In this document: positions 40,864 through 50,620 of the stretch, piece by piece
How positions within the stretch are numbered: the stretch's first letter is position 1
Layout of the letters: every line of letters begins with the position of its first letter
NCBI GenBank assembly: GCA_021295835.1
Contig: JAGWBP010000020.1
Coordinates: forward strand, 4,782 to 68,781
Source of the DNA: Gemmatimonadota bacterium
GTDB lineage: Bacteria; Gemmatimonadota; Gemmatimonadetes; Longimicrobiales; Gaopeijiaceae
Reading direction: 5' to 3'
Length of the DNA: 64,000 nt
Made by a program: the position numbers and the translations under genes
Notes under the pieces: model-generated
What the model saw: the letters and a program-made list of their open reading frames with translations, nothing else
The model's database searches: none
Told to the model about the DNA's origin: nothing

Positions 40864-42998
40864 GGTCTGATGGTCACTGTAGGCGTAGTGGCCAGCGGTG
40901 AAGGTGAAGGCTCCGGCCTTTCCACGCAGCTCTGGTCGCCGAGGACCGGGCAGGGGTTCTTCGACAGGTCGCCGGGCTCGTTGGGGTCGCCGGAGACGGC
41001 CAGCCGACGGAACTGGTACCCGAGGGCGTAGCGGCCGAGACCGGCCGGCATGGAGCCGCGGACCATCAGGTCCCCCACCATCAGCTTCGCGGCGTTGTCC
41101 AGGTTGACCTCCTCGTTGATCCAGTCCAGGAGCTCGGTGCTGTTGGCGAGGGCGGACACGTAGTCGGGGTTGTCCTGATCCACGTACTGGGCGCCCGGCT
41201 GGACCGAGCTCTGGTTGGCGTTGCTGAAGGGGTTGTAGTACATGCAGGCCCCCTCGCCGGGAGCGGCCCCGTTCAGATTGCCCAGCGCCATCCCCGAGGG
41301 ACTGTCGGAGTCAGCCACGACCTCGACGCCGCAGTCCGGCCCCCCGAATCCCCGAAAGGCCAGGAACTTCCGGTAGGCGTACTCGGCCGGGAGATTCCAG
41401 TTGCCCGTGGACCGGGAGTAGCCGACGGCAGCCTCCAACGACTCCAGGGCGCTGCCGGGCTCGCCGAGATCGCGGGTGAGCGACGTGGAGAACCGCTGCG
41501 TGCCCGTGCCGCGGTCTAGCGTCCGTCCGGGACCGGTGTTCCCCACGAGGCGGCCGTAGAAGTACCAGTCGTCATCCAGGCAGCTCTCCGTCGAGGCGAA
41601 ACCCGCGCTTGCGCCGTGAACGCGGCAGAACTCCTGCCGGCCCGGATGGCCGGGCTCGATGATCTGGGCGCCGTTGTACGGCGATATCGGCGGAAACGAC
41701 GGAGTCGTTATCCAGCCCGGGGTGGCAGCATCCGCCCATAGCGCTTCGGCGTGGTACCGGGTCCCGGTCGAGAGCTCTCCGTTCAGCTCGCCAAAGACCC
41801 GGAGGTGGCGGGTCTCCTGGAGGAGGTTGTCCCAGGGCTGGTACCTGAAGCGGCAGGTCTCGTTCTCCACATGGCCGCCGAAGGCCTCGCACTGCGGATC
41901 GACGAAGACCCCACCCCACCCGCCGAACTGCGCATCCTGGAGCGCAGCCGAGAACTCCTCCTTCGACTCGTCGCCGGTCAGCCTCGGAAATAGGAAGGCG
42001 CCCGGGTTTCCCGTGTAGGACCATGCGCCGGCATCCTTGACGAAACCGCGCAGCGCCCAGTCGCGCGACTCGGGCGCAAGCACCTGCGAGAGCGCGGCCT
42101 CGGCCGAGAGGACCGCGTGGGCGCCCTCGCCCAGGCGCTTGCCCCAGATGCCCCCCACCTGCGATTCGCCCGATCCTGCGTACCACTCGTGCGACGCGCT
42201 CATCTCCGCACCTTCGAAGCCCTTTCGAGTCAGGAAGTTGACAACGCCCGCCACCGCGTCGGAGCCATACACGGCCGAGGCCCCCTCCTTGACCACTTCG
42301 ACCCTCTCCACCGCGATTGCGGGGAAGGCATTCACATCGACGAAGCGCCCCCCCGCAAGCCGCACGGGCACGTAGACCTGTCTGCGGCCGTTCAGCAGCA
42401 CCAGGGTGCGTGACGGGCCGATCCCCCGGAGGTTCACGCTGGCCGAGGCCTCGGAGACCGCGCTGGCCGGGAGGGTCGAGTACCACCCCTGCCGGTCCCC
42501 GAGCACCCCCGCGCTGGACGCGAGGTTCCGGAAGAAGTCCACAGCGGTCGGGGAGCCCTGCTCCTGCATGGTCCTTCGGCCCGCCACCGCCACCGAGTAC
42601 GGCGCCTCCACCGGCGAGTCCGAGAATGCGGTGCCTGTAACCACGAGCTCTTCGAGGTGGACGGCCGTACGACCGAGCACCACCTGGACGCCTGCCACAT
42701 CTCCCGCCGCCACCTCCACAGAGTGGCTCTCGTCGGCGTATCCGGACATGCGGACGAGAATCGCGTGGGTGCCCGGCGGCAGCCCGTCGAGCAGAAACAC
42801 GCCTTCTGCCGAGCTCCGCGCCTCGATGCCGAGTTCGCGGACGAACACCTCCGCTCCCACGAGCGGCGCACCCGTCTCCGCATCGTGGACGCTCCCCTCG
42901 ACGCTGCCGCTCTCCTGGGCGTGAGCCACCGTCGGCAGCCCGAATCCCAGCCCACAGGCGGAGAGGAGCAGGATCCCAGCCGAGAGCCGGGGCCTCAT
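40773..42998 (-). CDS. TonB-dependent receptor, N-terminal part (frameshifted near 40920)
   Basis: 741 aa readable, the last ~50 nonsense. Signal peptide (GILLLSACGLGFGLPTVAHAQ), CarboxypepD-reg-like domain (GSVEGSVHDAETGAPLVGAEVFV, EGVFLLDGLPPG near 35-80), plug with VTGTAFSDSPVEAPYSVAV near 120, LVLLNGRRQVYVPVRLAGGRFVDVNAFP near 205 and VEVVKEGASAVYGSDAVAGVVNFLTRKGFEGA near 230-262, then barrel. The frame breaks after GDQSCVE, where GAAAGG should read with one more A. Repaired length about 1073 aa, normal for large SusC-like or RagA-like receptors. Site D lies 83 bp upstream of the start. Confidence 0.78.
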   Translation of the reverse strand: MRPRLSAGILLLSACGLGFGLPTVAHAQESGSVEGSVHDAETGAPLVGAEVFVRELGIEARSSAEGVFLLDGLPPGTHAILVRMSGYADESHSVEVAAGDVAGVQVVLGRTAVHLEELVVTGTAFSDSPVEAPYSVAVAGRRTMQEQGSPTAVDFFRNLASSAGVLGDRQGWYSTLPASAVSEASASVNLRGIGPSRTLVLLNGRRQVYVPVRLAGGRFVDVNAFPAIAVERVEVVKEGASAVYGSDAVAGVVNFLTRKGFEGAEMSASHEWYAGSGESQVGGIWGKRLGEGAHAVLSAEAALSQVLAPESRDWALRGFVKDAGAWSYTGNPGAFLFPRLTGDESKEEFSAALQDAQFGGWGGVFVDPQCEAFGGHVENETCRFRYQPWDNLLQETRHLRVFGELNGELSTGTRYHAEALWADAATPGWITTPSFPPISPYNGAQIIEPGHPGRQEFCRVHGASAGFASTESCLDDDWYFYGRLVGNTGPGRTLDRGTGTQRFSTSLTRDLGEPGSALESLEAAVGYSRSTGNWNLPAEYAYRKFLAFRGFGGPDCGVEVVADSDSPSGMALGNLNGAAPGEGACMYYNPFSNANQSSVQPGAQYVDQDNPDYVSALANSTELLDWINEEVNLDNAAKLMVGDLMVRGSMPAGLGRYALGYQFRRLAVSGDPNEPGDLSKNPCPVLGDQSCVERPEPSPSPLATTPTVTIRPCTASSPRRRWTSATASTPRSRPTSSRTVR

Positions 42999-43080
42999 GG
43001 AGCGGTTCTGCCCAGTTGCATTCCTACGGGCCGGAATCCCGAGCTAGAGTGGCGACAGACCATGGCAAGAATGTGTCATA

Positions 43081-43119
43081 TGTAACCTTTAGTTTACGTT
43101 TTGTATACTGTACATTACA
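43081..43119. promoter_or_regulatory. Double inverted-repeat site D
   Basis: 18-mers at 43081-43098 (TGTAA-N8-TTACG) and 43102-43119 (TGTAT-N8-TTACA), 21 bp apart. It lies in the 135-bp gap between dapF-like and the TonB receptor, both on the minus strand, so it would act on the receptor. One half, read on the minus strand, differs from a half of site A at one base of 18. Confidence 0.65.
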
Positions 43120-43133
43120 TTTGTTGTGTCGAA

Positions 43134-44072
43134 TCACCCACGAATTGCAGGGAGAAGGCCCGGCGCGAACTTCCCTTCGGATATCTCCACGATAGGGCCC
43201 TCAAGTCGCAGCGACCAGTCGGGGGCGACCTCGACGCTGGCTACGCCCCCCATCATTATTACCACTATAACCCCTCGCGGCGCTAGTCCGGCCCTCACGG
43301 CGGCCGCCGCGGCCGCGCACGCCGAAGTCCCCGACGATGCCGTCATGCCGACGCCTCGCTCCCATATGCGAAGAAGGAGGCCGCCTCCTCGGACGACTTC
43401 GGCGAAGTGGACGTTGGCACCCTGCGGAAAGGCCTCGCTCCGCTCGATGAGCGGGCCGCAGCGCTCGACCTCCTCGTCGCTCCACCCGTTGCCGAAGGCA
43501 ACCGCGTGCGGATTGCCCACCGATACCGGAGTGACACGGATCGACCCGGTTGCGCCAGAGTCTGAGGTACCGGGACCACCGGGCACGGCGATCGCCACCT
43601 CGCCCCCACTCCCGACTGCTCCAGGCGCCACAAAGGGGGGACCCTTCGGAAATGAGGCGCGGCCCATCTCGGCCAGGGCGTCCCACACCCCCTCGCGGTC
43701 GGTCGCCCGCACCCTCACGCGCACGGTGTCGCCTCCGGTCGCCAGCGCCACCCACTCGCCCCTCGCGCCACCGCTCCGGTGCAGGAAGAGGGCGGCGATG
43801 CGCACCCCGTTGCCGCTCCGCTCGGCCTCGCTCCCGTCTGCGTTGAAAATTCTAATCCTCGCGTCGGCATCCGGATCCGGCACCACCACCACGATGCCGT
43901 CTGCGCCAACTCCGCAGTGCCGATCGCAGATGCGCCGCGCCAGCTCCGGGGTGAGGGTGGGACCGGAGGCGGCGCCGAGCACCAGATAGTCGTTGCCGAG
44001 GCCGTGAGCCCTGAAGAACGACCGACCGATGCGGGGGCGGGATTGCAACATCTGGACTCCTTCCTCCGTCAT
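43134..44072 (-). CDS. dapF: Diaminopimelate epimerase homologue lacking both catalytic cysteines
   Basis: 312 aa. Fold motifs are those of DapF: HGLGNDYLVL near 23, CDRHCGVGADGIVVV near 48, IFNADGSEAE near 73, SVGNPHAVAFG near 180, and ERGVGMTASSGTSACA near 238. In characterised DapF the two acid/base cysteines sit in CGNG and ACGTG/ACGSG. Here they read SGNG (codon AGC) and SSGTS (codon TCG): both are serine. Other active-site residues are kept. The usual reaction interconverts LL- and meso-diaminopimelate for lysine and peptidoglycan. With serines the activity is doubtful or altered, so this may be another isomerase. It diverges from the DUF5916 gene. Confidence 0.75.
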   Translation of the reverse strand: MTEEGVQMLQSRPRIGRSFFRAHGLGNDYLVLGAASGPTLTPELARRICDRHCGVGADGIVVVVPDPDADARIRIFNADGSEAERSGNGVRIAALFLHRSGGARGEWVALATGGDTVRVRVRATDREGVWDALAEMGRASFPKGPPFVAPGAVGSGGEVAIAVPGGPGTSDSGATGSIRVTPVSVGNPHAVAFGNGWSDEEVERCGPLIERSEAFPQGANVHFAEVVRGGGLLLRIWERGVGMTASSGTSACAAAAAAVRAGLAPRGVIVVIMMGGVASVEVAPDWSLRLEGPIVEISEGKFAPGLLPAIRG

Positions 44073-44201
44073 AGTTCGGCCGTCTGCGCGGGGTAGGCAT
44101 CCCTGCCGACGGGTGGGCTATCCTAACCAAGTTGGGCGACGCCGGGTGGACCCCGGGGCGCAGAAAGGGATGCGTTGTTGCGAGATGCGAGGATTTCGCC
44201 A

Positions 44202-46871
44202 ATGAGCCGGGTGCATTCGGCACCGTGCGCACACAGGTTGCTCGCGGCCACCATTGCCCTTGCTCTGCCGCAGGCGGCCGTTGGCCAGGGTCCCAGGGAG
44301 GGCGGCGAGAGCGGTGCCCCCCATGGCCCTCCACCCCCCACGCTCGAGGCCCACCGACTGAGCGGTCCTCCGCCGCAGGTCGATGGCGTGCTCCGGGAAG
44401 CCGACTGGCGAAGCGCCTCCGTGGCCCAGGAGTTCGTGGTCTTCGAGCCCGACGAGGGTGCCAGGCCCACCCAGCCGACCGAGGCACGGGTGCTCTACGG
44501 GCCCGAGGCGCTCTACGTGGGGATCCGGGCCTTCGACACGGCACCGGATTCGATCGTGCGGAGGCTCGCGCGGCGCGACGACCGCCCTCACTCGGACTGG
44601 GTCGACGTGGTGATCGACAGCTACCTGGATCGGCGCACGGCGTTCCGATTCGGAGTCAATCCGGCCGGAGTCAAGTCGGATGTCTACATCTTCGACGACA
44701 CGAACGAGGACGACTCCTGGGACGCGGTGTGGGAGGTCGCCACCCAGATCGACGACCTCGGATGGACCGCCGAGTTCCGTATCCCATACTCGCAGCTTCG
44801 CTTCGACGGCGCGGTTCGCCAGAGCTGGGGGCTTAACTTCGTGCGCTATGTCGGCCGCCATCTGGAGACGAGCCTATGGGCACCGATATCGCGCGGCGAC
44901 GGCGCCATGGTGTCGCGCTTCGGAATGCTGGTGGGTCTGGACGGCATCTCGCCCCCGATGCGCCTCGAGGTGACGCCCTACTCTCTGGCCAGCGTGCAGG
45001 CGGCCCCGGGGAGCGCCGACGACCCCTTCCACGCAGACCGCGACTTCGCGTCGATGCTCGGTGCGGACGCCAAGTACGGGATCACCTCCGACCTGACGCT
45101 CGACCTGACGGTGAATCCCGACTTCGGGCAGGTGGAGGCCGACCCGGCCCAGGTCAACCTCAGCGCCTTCGAGACCTTCCTCGACGAGCGGCGCCCATTC
45201 TTCGTCGAGGGGGCGAACATCTTCGCCTTCGGCTTCTCGCCGGGCGACGACGGAGAGGACGAGGGCCTCTTCTATCCGCGGAGGATCGGCAGGGCCCCGC
45301 GCGGAGCGGTATCGGGCGCGGCCTACGCCGATGTTCCCCGTCAGACCCGGATCCTCGGGGCGCTCAAGCTATCGGGGAAGACGGACTCCGGGTGGTCGCT
45401 CGGGCTCCTGCACTCCGTCACCAGGCGGGAGGATGCCCGGCTGGCCGACTCCGGCGGGACGCGCCTGGACGACCAGCTCGTGGAGCCCTCGGCGCACTAC
45501 GGCGTGGCGAGGGCCATAAAGGACCTGCGTGGCGGCCGGAGCGCGGTCGGCCTCATCTCCACCTGGAGCCGACGCGACGCCGCAGCCGCCGGGGAGCTGG
45601 CGATCCACTCCGATGCCTATGCCGTTGGCGCGGATGGTCGGCACCGGTTCGGAGGCGACCGGTTCATTCTCAGAGCCTATCTGCTGGGCTCGACGGTCCG
45701 AGGTTCGGCAGCGGCGATCGAACGAACGCAAAGATCCCCAGCACGTTACTTCCAGCGCCCCGACGCCGATCACCTCGAGCTCGACCCCACGCGGACCTCG
45801 CTCAGCGGATGGGCCGCGTCGACGATGTTCGGCAAGATCTCCGGCGGATACTGGCGCTTCGCGGCAGGCGCCATGGCCCGTTCGCCCGGATTCGACTCGA
45901 ACGACCTGGGGTTCATGCGCGAAACCGACTTTGTGTCGCCCTACCTCTGGATCGGATTCCAGCACTACAGGCCGAGCGGCCCCTTTCAGCGCTGGAATGT
46001 GAACCTGAATGGCTGGATGCCCCGGAGTCTGGGCGGCGACCGCTACCAGATGGGCGGCAACATCAACGGGAACGTCACCCTTAGGGGCTTCTGGCGCGCC
46101 TACGCGGGGGTAAGGGCCACCGGCTGGGGACTCAGCAACACGGCGCTCCGAGGCGGGCCGCTGCTGCGGGTGGACCCGTCGGTGGGCGGCTGGCTTGGTT
46201 TCGCGTCCGACTACCGCAAGGACCTGCAGCTCCGCTTCGGTGGCAACTGGGGGATTACGGCCGCTTCGGACTCGAGGCGCTACGGAATCGACGCCACCCT
46301 GAGGTGGCGGCCCTCGTCGCGGGCAACGCTTGCGGCAGGCCCATTCCTGAACCGGAGCGAGGAGGGGGCCCAGTGGGTGGGGCGCTACGACCTGGGGGAC
46401 GCGCACTACCTATTCGCCCGGCTCGCGCACACGACCACGGGGATGACCATGCGGGCCGACTGGACCTTCTCGCCCGAGCTTTCGCTACAGCTCTACGCGC
46501 AGCCCTTCGTCTCGGCGGGGTCGTACGACGAATACAGGCAGGTGGTGAACCCACGCGCGGCGGCCTTTGCCGACCGCTTTGCGTCAATCGGCGTCCGGAC
46601 CGACGCAGATGGGGACATCGGCGCCGACATCGATGGCGACGGCACGCCCGAGACGATCCACGCGCCCGATTTCAACTTCAAGCAGTTCCGGTCGAATGCG
46701 GTGCTCCGTTGGGAGTACCGGCCAGGATCAACCCTCTTCGCCGTATGGTCGCAGGGGCGCAACCACTACGCCTCCGACGGGGGTTTTTCGCTGGGCGGCG
46801 ATCTCCGGACGCTGATGGAACAGTCGGCCGACAACGTCCTCATGGTGAAGGCGAGCTACTGGATCGGGTAG
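44202..46871 (+). CDS. DUF5916 outer-membrane protein with CBM9-like N-domain
   Basis: 889 aa from ATG at 44202 (GAGGA upstream; a TTG at 44175 is possible). Signal peptide with LLAATIALALPQAAVGQ. Residues ~50-240 form a CBM9-like domain (PPQVDGVLREADWRSA, EARVLYGPEALYVGIRAFD, DDSWDAVWEVATQIDDLGWTAEFRIPYSQLRF). The rest is DUF5916, predicted barrel-like, with LDLTVNPDFGQVEADPAQVNLSAFETFLDERRPFF near 305-340, the hallmark of the family. Such proteins are common in Bacteroidota and Gemmatimonadota; role unknown, possibly linked to uptake or processing of polymers. Single-gene unit. Confidence 0.85.
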   Translation: MSRVHSAPCAHRLLAATIALALPQAAVGQGPREGGESGAPHGPPPPTLEAHRLSGPPPQVDGVLREADWRSASVAQEFVVFEPDEGARPTQPTEARVLYGPEALYVGIRAFDTAPDSIVRRLARRDDRPHSDWVDVVIDSYLDRRTAFRFGVNPAGVKSDVYIFDDTNEDDSWDAVWEVATQIDDLGWTAEFRIPYSQLRFDGAVRQSWGLNFVRYVGRHLETSLWAPISRGDGAMVSRFGMLVGLDGISPPMRLEVTPYSLASVQAAPGSADDPFHADRDFASMLGADAKYGITSDLTLDLTVNPDFGQVEADPAQVNLSAFETFLDERRPFFVEGANIFAFGFSPGDDGEDEGLFYPRRIGRAPRGAVSGAAYADVPRQTRILGALKLSGKTDSGWSLGLLHSVTRREDARLADSGGTRLDDQLVEPSAHYGVARAIKDLRGGRSAVGLISTWSRRDAAAAGELAIHSDAYAVGADGRHRFGGDRFILRAYLLGSTVRGSAAAIERTQRSPARYFQRPDADHLELDPTRTSLSGWAASTMFGKISGGYWRFAAGAMARSPGFDSNDLGFMRETDFVSPYLWIGFQHYRPSGPFQRWNVNLNGWMPRSLGGDRYQMGGNINGNVTLRGFWRAYAGVRATGWGLSNTALRGGPLLRVDPSVGGWLGFASDYRKDLQLRFGGNWGITAASDSRRYGIDATLRWRPSSRATLAAGPFLNRSEEGAQWVGRYDLGDAHYLFARLAHTTTGMTMRADWTFSPELSLQLYAQPFVSAGSYDEYRQVVNPRAAAFADRFASIGVRTDADGDIGADIDGDGTPETIHAPDFNFKQFRSNAVLRWEYRPGSTLFAVWSQGRNHYASDGGFSLGGDLRTLMEQSADNVLMVKASYWIG

Positions 46872-46963
46872 CGCGGCACCGGATCGACGGCGAACAGCCG
46901 GACGGTGGCACCCATGGCGGCCACAGCCAGAAGGCGACTTGCCATGAATGGCAGTGGTGCTGG

Positions 46964-47920
46964 CTAGAAGAGGTCCGCTAGCGCCTGTTCCACCCTTTCG
47001 GTCAGGCCCCTGTGCGCACGGGCGATGATGCGGGTGCGCTCGCTCCGGATGAAGTAGCTCGGCCGTTCGGCCGACTCGTCACGGCTCACCTCCATGAAGG
47101 CGAGGAGGTCGCCGTTCCGGTCGAGGTAGTCGATCCGGAGCAGCAGCTTCAACGACTCGGCGGGGGGGAGGTCCCTGTAGCCGTCGATCCCCAGCGCGTT
47201 CACGCGCTCCATGAAGTTGGCGAAGCCGGGGTCGGGATCGGTCGCGCCAGGTGCGGTCCACTCGCCGCCGCCCGTCCGCTCCATGGTTCGCTCCCGCCCC
47301 TCGGTGTTCACGACCACGGTGGCGATCCTGTCCCGTGCGAAGTCGTGCATCATCCGCTCCCGAACCGCGCCCTCACCCCTCCGCAGCGGATCGATAATCT
47401 CGCGCGAAATGACCATCCCGCGGCCAGTGGCGACCTCCATCGCATATCGATCGTCCCCCCCGAATACCGAGTCGCCGACAACCAGTTCGCGCCGTTCATC
47501 GCCAAAGTCGATGGCGAGCGATGCATCCGAGCCCTCGATCCCGTAGCTTTCCCGCTGGTCAGGCGACAGCGGGCCCAGGTCGCGCAGAGCCCTGAGCGCC
47601 GCAACGCGGGGCACTACCGTCCTTCCCGACCACCCCACGGGGAACTCCAGCTCCTCGGAGGAGTCCGCGACGAGCGTCTGGGTGCCCCAGTAGTAGTACT
47701 CGCGCCCGTCGTCGGTGCGACGCTCGATCGTCAGATTCAGCACCGGGGTGCTGTAGTTGAGAAGTCTGAAGTCGGCGGTGTCGCGATCCCACATCAGTGG
47801 AAGACCCCTGGCCGATTCCACGACCTCGCCGCGGTTGCAGGTGAAGATCATGAGGACGGCAGCCGCGACGAAGAAGGCGATATGCCCCCTCAGGTCGGTG
47901 GTCAGGAAGCGGCCGCTCAT
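46964..47920 (-). CDS. DUF4340 membrane-anchored protein of the Gld-like ABC cluster
   Basis: 318 aa. One N-terminal helix (HIAFFVAAAVLMIFTC), then an extracytoplasmic domain rich in beta-strands with DUF4340 features (TLVADSSEELEFPVGWSG, LALRDLGPLSPDQRESYGIEG, RRELVVGDSVFGGDDRY, repeated later). DUF4340 genes typically follow GldF/GldG-type ABC genes, as here. Its ATG overlaps the stop of the GldG-like gene (ATGA). Role unknown. Confidence 0.78.
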   Translation of the reverse strand: MSGRFLTTDLRGHIAFFVAAAVLMIFTCNRGEVVESARGLPLMWDRDTADFRLLNYSTPVLNLTIERRTDDGREYYYWGTQTLVADSSEELEFPVGWSGRTVVPRVAALRALRDLGPLSPDQRESYGIEGSDASLAIDFGDERRELVVGDSVFGGDDRYAMEVATGRGMVISREIIDPLRRGEGAVRERMMHDFARDRIATVVVNTEGRERTMERTGGGEWTAPGATDPDPGFANFMERVNALGIDGYRDLPPAESLKLLLRIDYLDRNGDLLAFMEVSRDESAERPSYFIRSERTRIIARAHRGLTERVEQALADLF

Positions 47921-49896
47921 GCCTCGGCGCGGCTAGCGGGGGTCCGGCGACGGCGGTACTGCACGACGCCTGCCGCGAGCACCAGCGTCGGTGCCCCGAA
48001 GATGATCCCGTAGAACCAGATCACATCCTCCGCATTGGTGTGGCGGATCGGCACATCCTCCTCCGAAACGACCTCGCCCGCGAACTCCTCCTCGCGGCCA
48101 AGCCAGCGCACACCGTCGCTGACCAGCTCCCACTGCATCCGCTGGCTCCTGATCACCCGCTCCGAGAAGATGTCCGCGTCCGCGTATACGAGCGCTCGTA
48201 GGGGAGGGTGACGATCGTCCCCGTCCTGGTCGACCGGCTCGCCCCCCTCGGCGACAACTGTGGAGGCACCGTCGCCGGTTTCCGTCCTCCCTTCGACCGC
48301 CACCGCAAGGCCGTGGCTCGACCTCTCCTCGCGCCCCTCGTTGAAGCTGTAGTCGCCGTTTCGATCCTGGAAGCTGCTCGCCATGCTGCTGATGGTCACG
48401 GTGGCGCTAACGCCCTCGGCCCCCTCCACGGGGGTCAGGCGGCCCGGTCCAACCATCAGCACGCCCGCTCTGACGCCGTGGCGTGATGCCGTGGTGACCG
48501 AAGGGTGGGTGGAGAAGCGATTGGTGATGATGTTGCGCCGGTCGGCGACGGTGAAACGCTCCGGCACAAAGAGGTTATCGTCGACGGTCATCGCATCGTC
48601 GTACTCCAGGCCCAAGCGGTCGCCCAGCGCCGCGAAGTCGAAGTCCGAGTCGGGCTCGAGCGCCACCAGCAGCGATCCGCCGCGATCCAGGTACTCGCCC
48701 AAGGCGTTCATCTCCTCGTCGAGGAAGGGCGTCTTGGGCCCAACGATCAGCACCATGGCCGCGTCGTCCGGGACCCTGCTCCCCAGACCGTCCCTCATCC
48801 CGAGGTCGAAGGTCTCGTAGTTCATCCCGGCGAGCAGCTTCCGGAGGCCGTCCAGGAGGGGTGGCGGTGTGGTTTCGGCATCGAGGCCCTTGCGAATGTC
48901 CTGGAGCCACCTGTCCACCGGGTCGTCTTCCGGGTCTAGTCCCAACGGGTCGTTGAGCTCGCCGTGGCCGGTCGTCAGGTAGGCGAAACGTCGCTCCCGG
49001 ACGAGGAGCAATAGCGCCTGCTGCACGCTGCCGTCGAGCGTCTTCAGGTTGGAGAGCGCGTCGCTCAGCTCCACGGGGAGCACGATCTCCTCGGTGCGCC
49101 CCTCCGTCCTGAGAAATATCATCCCGTCGCGGCGCGCCCCGAACTCCTCCGCCGCCTGGATATCGCCGAAGCGGTCGTAGGAGAGCACCGTCACCCTCTC
49201 GGTAGTCCGCGCAAGACTGCGGAAGTAGCCGAGGGCCCGCTCCCTGACCGGATTGACGGGGGGGAAGAAGAGGGCGACCTCGAGCGGTTCCTCGAGCCCA
49301 AGCACGATGCTCACGACCGCCTCGCCGGGCTCCGAGGTCTTAAAGTAGCTGAAGTCGGCCGTGCGATCGAGGACCCCGGTGGAGTAACCGGCCATCATCA
49401 GCCCCGAACCGACCAGACCCAGGCTGAGCGCACTCGCGGAGACCCCCCGCACCCGGAAGGCGTCCACCGGCAGCGAGCCATCGGTGCCGCCTCTGTCGAC
49501 CGCCCACTGTGCGCCTAGGACGGGCAGGAGCGAGATGGAGAGAAGCACCGGGCCGATCACCGTGAATACGCGGCGGAACTCGATCTCGGCCGAGAGGCGG
49601 TCGAACTCCATGCCGAGGAGATCCAGACCCTCGCCGGTGGAGGGCACGAAGGCGGCCAGCGCGGCGATGCAGCCGATGCTGCCCACGGCGAAGACGGTGG
49701 CGATGGAGCGCTCGTCGCCGTCGGCGCGACGCCACTGGTTCAGGCGCCAGAGGGTGGCGACGATTGCACACGCCGCTCCGAGGAAGACCAGCGGAAGGTG
49801 CAGCGCCGAGACGGCGTCGAGGACCCGCCACCCAAGGTAGACGGCCACCAGTCCGCCGACCAGCAGGTAGGTGGGGCGTGGGCTGGCTACTCCCAT
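47917..49896 (-). CDS. GldG-like ABC-type auxiliary membrane protein
   Basis: 659 aa from ATG at 49896, which overlaps the end of the permease gene by 10 bp; the open frame before it is shadow. Four to five N-terminal helices (to about residue 190), then an extracytoplasmic region of ~400 aa of the GldG/IFT52-like type (VALFFPPVNPVRERALGYFRSLA near 235, the long AYLTTGHGEL near 335, MVLIVGPKTPFLDEEMNALGEYLDRGGSLLVALEP near 410), ending with a C-terminal helix (FYGIIFGAPTLVLAAGVV). In gliding Bacteroidota, GldA-GldF-GldG form an ABC system needed for motility; outside them such clusters are common without gliding. Confidence 0.8.
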   Translation of the reverse strand: MGVASPRPTYLLVGGLVAVYLGWRVLDAVSALHLPLVFLGAACAIVATLWRLNQWRRADGDERSIATVFAVGSIGCIAALAAFVPSTGEGLDLLGMEFDRLSAEIEFRRVFTVIGPVLLSISLLPVLGAQWAVDRGGTDGSLPVDAFRVRGVSASALSLGLVGSGLMMAGYSTGVLDRTADFSYFKTSEPGEAVVSIVLGLEEPLEVALFFPPVNPVRERALGYFRSLARTTERVTVLSYDRFGDIQAAEEFGARRDGMIFLRTEGRTEEIVLPVELSDALSNLKTLDGSVQQALLLLVRERRFAYLTTGHGELNDPLGLDPEDDPVDRWLQDIRKGLDAETTPPPLLDGLRKLLAGMNYETFDLGMRDGLGSRVPDDAAMVLIVGPKTPFLDEEMNALGEYLDRGGSLLVALEPDSDFDFAALGDRLGLEYDDAMTVDDNLFVPERFTVADRRNIITNRFSTHPSVTTASRHGVRAGVLMVGPGRLTPVEGAEGVSATVTISSMASSFQDRNGDYSFNEGREERSSHGLAVAVEGRTETGDGASTVVAEGGEPVDQDGDDRHPPLRALVYADADIFSERVIRSQRMQWELVSDGVRWLGREEEFAGEVVSEEDVPIRHTNAEDVIWFYGIIFGAPTLVLAAGVVQYRRRRTPASRAEA

Positions 49897-50618
49897 CGCT
49901 TCAGCTCCATCACCCTGGTCGCGGCGTACAGGAAGAAGTAAGCCACCGCGGCGTAGTAGAAGGCGTCGCTGAGATTCAGCACGCCCGAACCGAATCCGGT
50001 CCAGCGGTGGTCGTGAAGCGTCAGGGCATCCAGGACAAATGACAGAGGTGCCCCCACAACCCGCGCCAGCGTGGAGAAGAGGAACATGCTCCCGGTGATC
50101 ACCGACGCCACTGCGGCCGCGACCAACTGGTGCCGGGTCAGGGCGGTGGCGAAGAGCCCTATCGAGAGCACGGCGGCGCCCAGGAACAACATCCCCAGGT
50201 ACCCGACCAGGATGTGGCCAAGGGCGATCTTGCCGTTGACCAGGAGAAGGAGCGGGACGTACGCGGTCGCTAGGGTGATTCCCCAAAGGAAGGCGAGCGC
50301 CGACAGAAACTTGCCGAGCACGATCTCCCAGTCCTTCACCGGCGAGGTCTCGAGGAGGAGGAGGGTGCCGGTCTGGCGATCCTCGGCGATGAGGCGGATC
50401 GACAGCGCCACGGCCGCGACGGCGGTCATCCCGCTTGCGTTGTAGAAGAAGCCCTTCAGCGCCTCGCCCGAGAGGAGCTGGCCCGCGTTGGGGCCGAGCG
50501 CCACCGCGTAGAACAGCACACCGTCGAGCAGCAGAACGACGACGGCGACTATGTACCCCATGGGCGAGCGCAGATACGCCCCGATCTCGCGGCGGAAGAT
50601 GATGCCGGTCGCGCCCAT
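49887..50618 (-). CDS. ABC-2 type permease, GldF-like
   Basis: 243 aa with six membrane helices. Typical ABC-2 features: IIFRREIGAYLRSPMGYIV at the N-terminus, then helices around residues 20-42, 62-78, 105-130, 135-160, 165-190 and 215-235. LIAEDRQTGTLLLLETSPV near 75 is the conserved cytoplasmic loop of GldF-like permeases. It starts 2 bp after the ATPase gene, which fixes its partner. Confidence 0.85.
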   Translation of the reverse strand: MGATGIIFRREIGAYLRSPMGYIVAVVVLLLDGVLFYAVALGPNAGQLLSGEALKGFFYNASGMTAVAAVALSIRLIAEDRQTGTLLLLETSPVKDWEIVLGKFLSALAFLWGITLATAYVPLLLLVNGKIALGHILVGYLGMLFLGAAVLSIGLFATALTRHQLVAAAVASVITGSMFLFSTLARVVGAPLSFVLDALTLHDHRWTGFGSGVLNLSDAFYYAAVAYFFLYAATRVMELKRWE

Positions 50619-50620
50619 CG

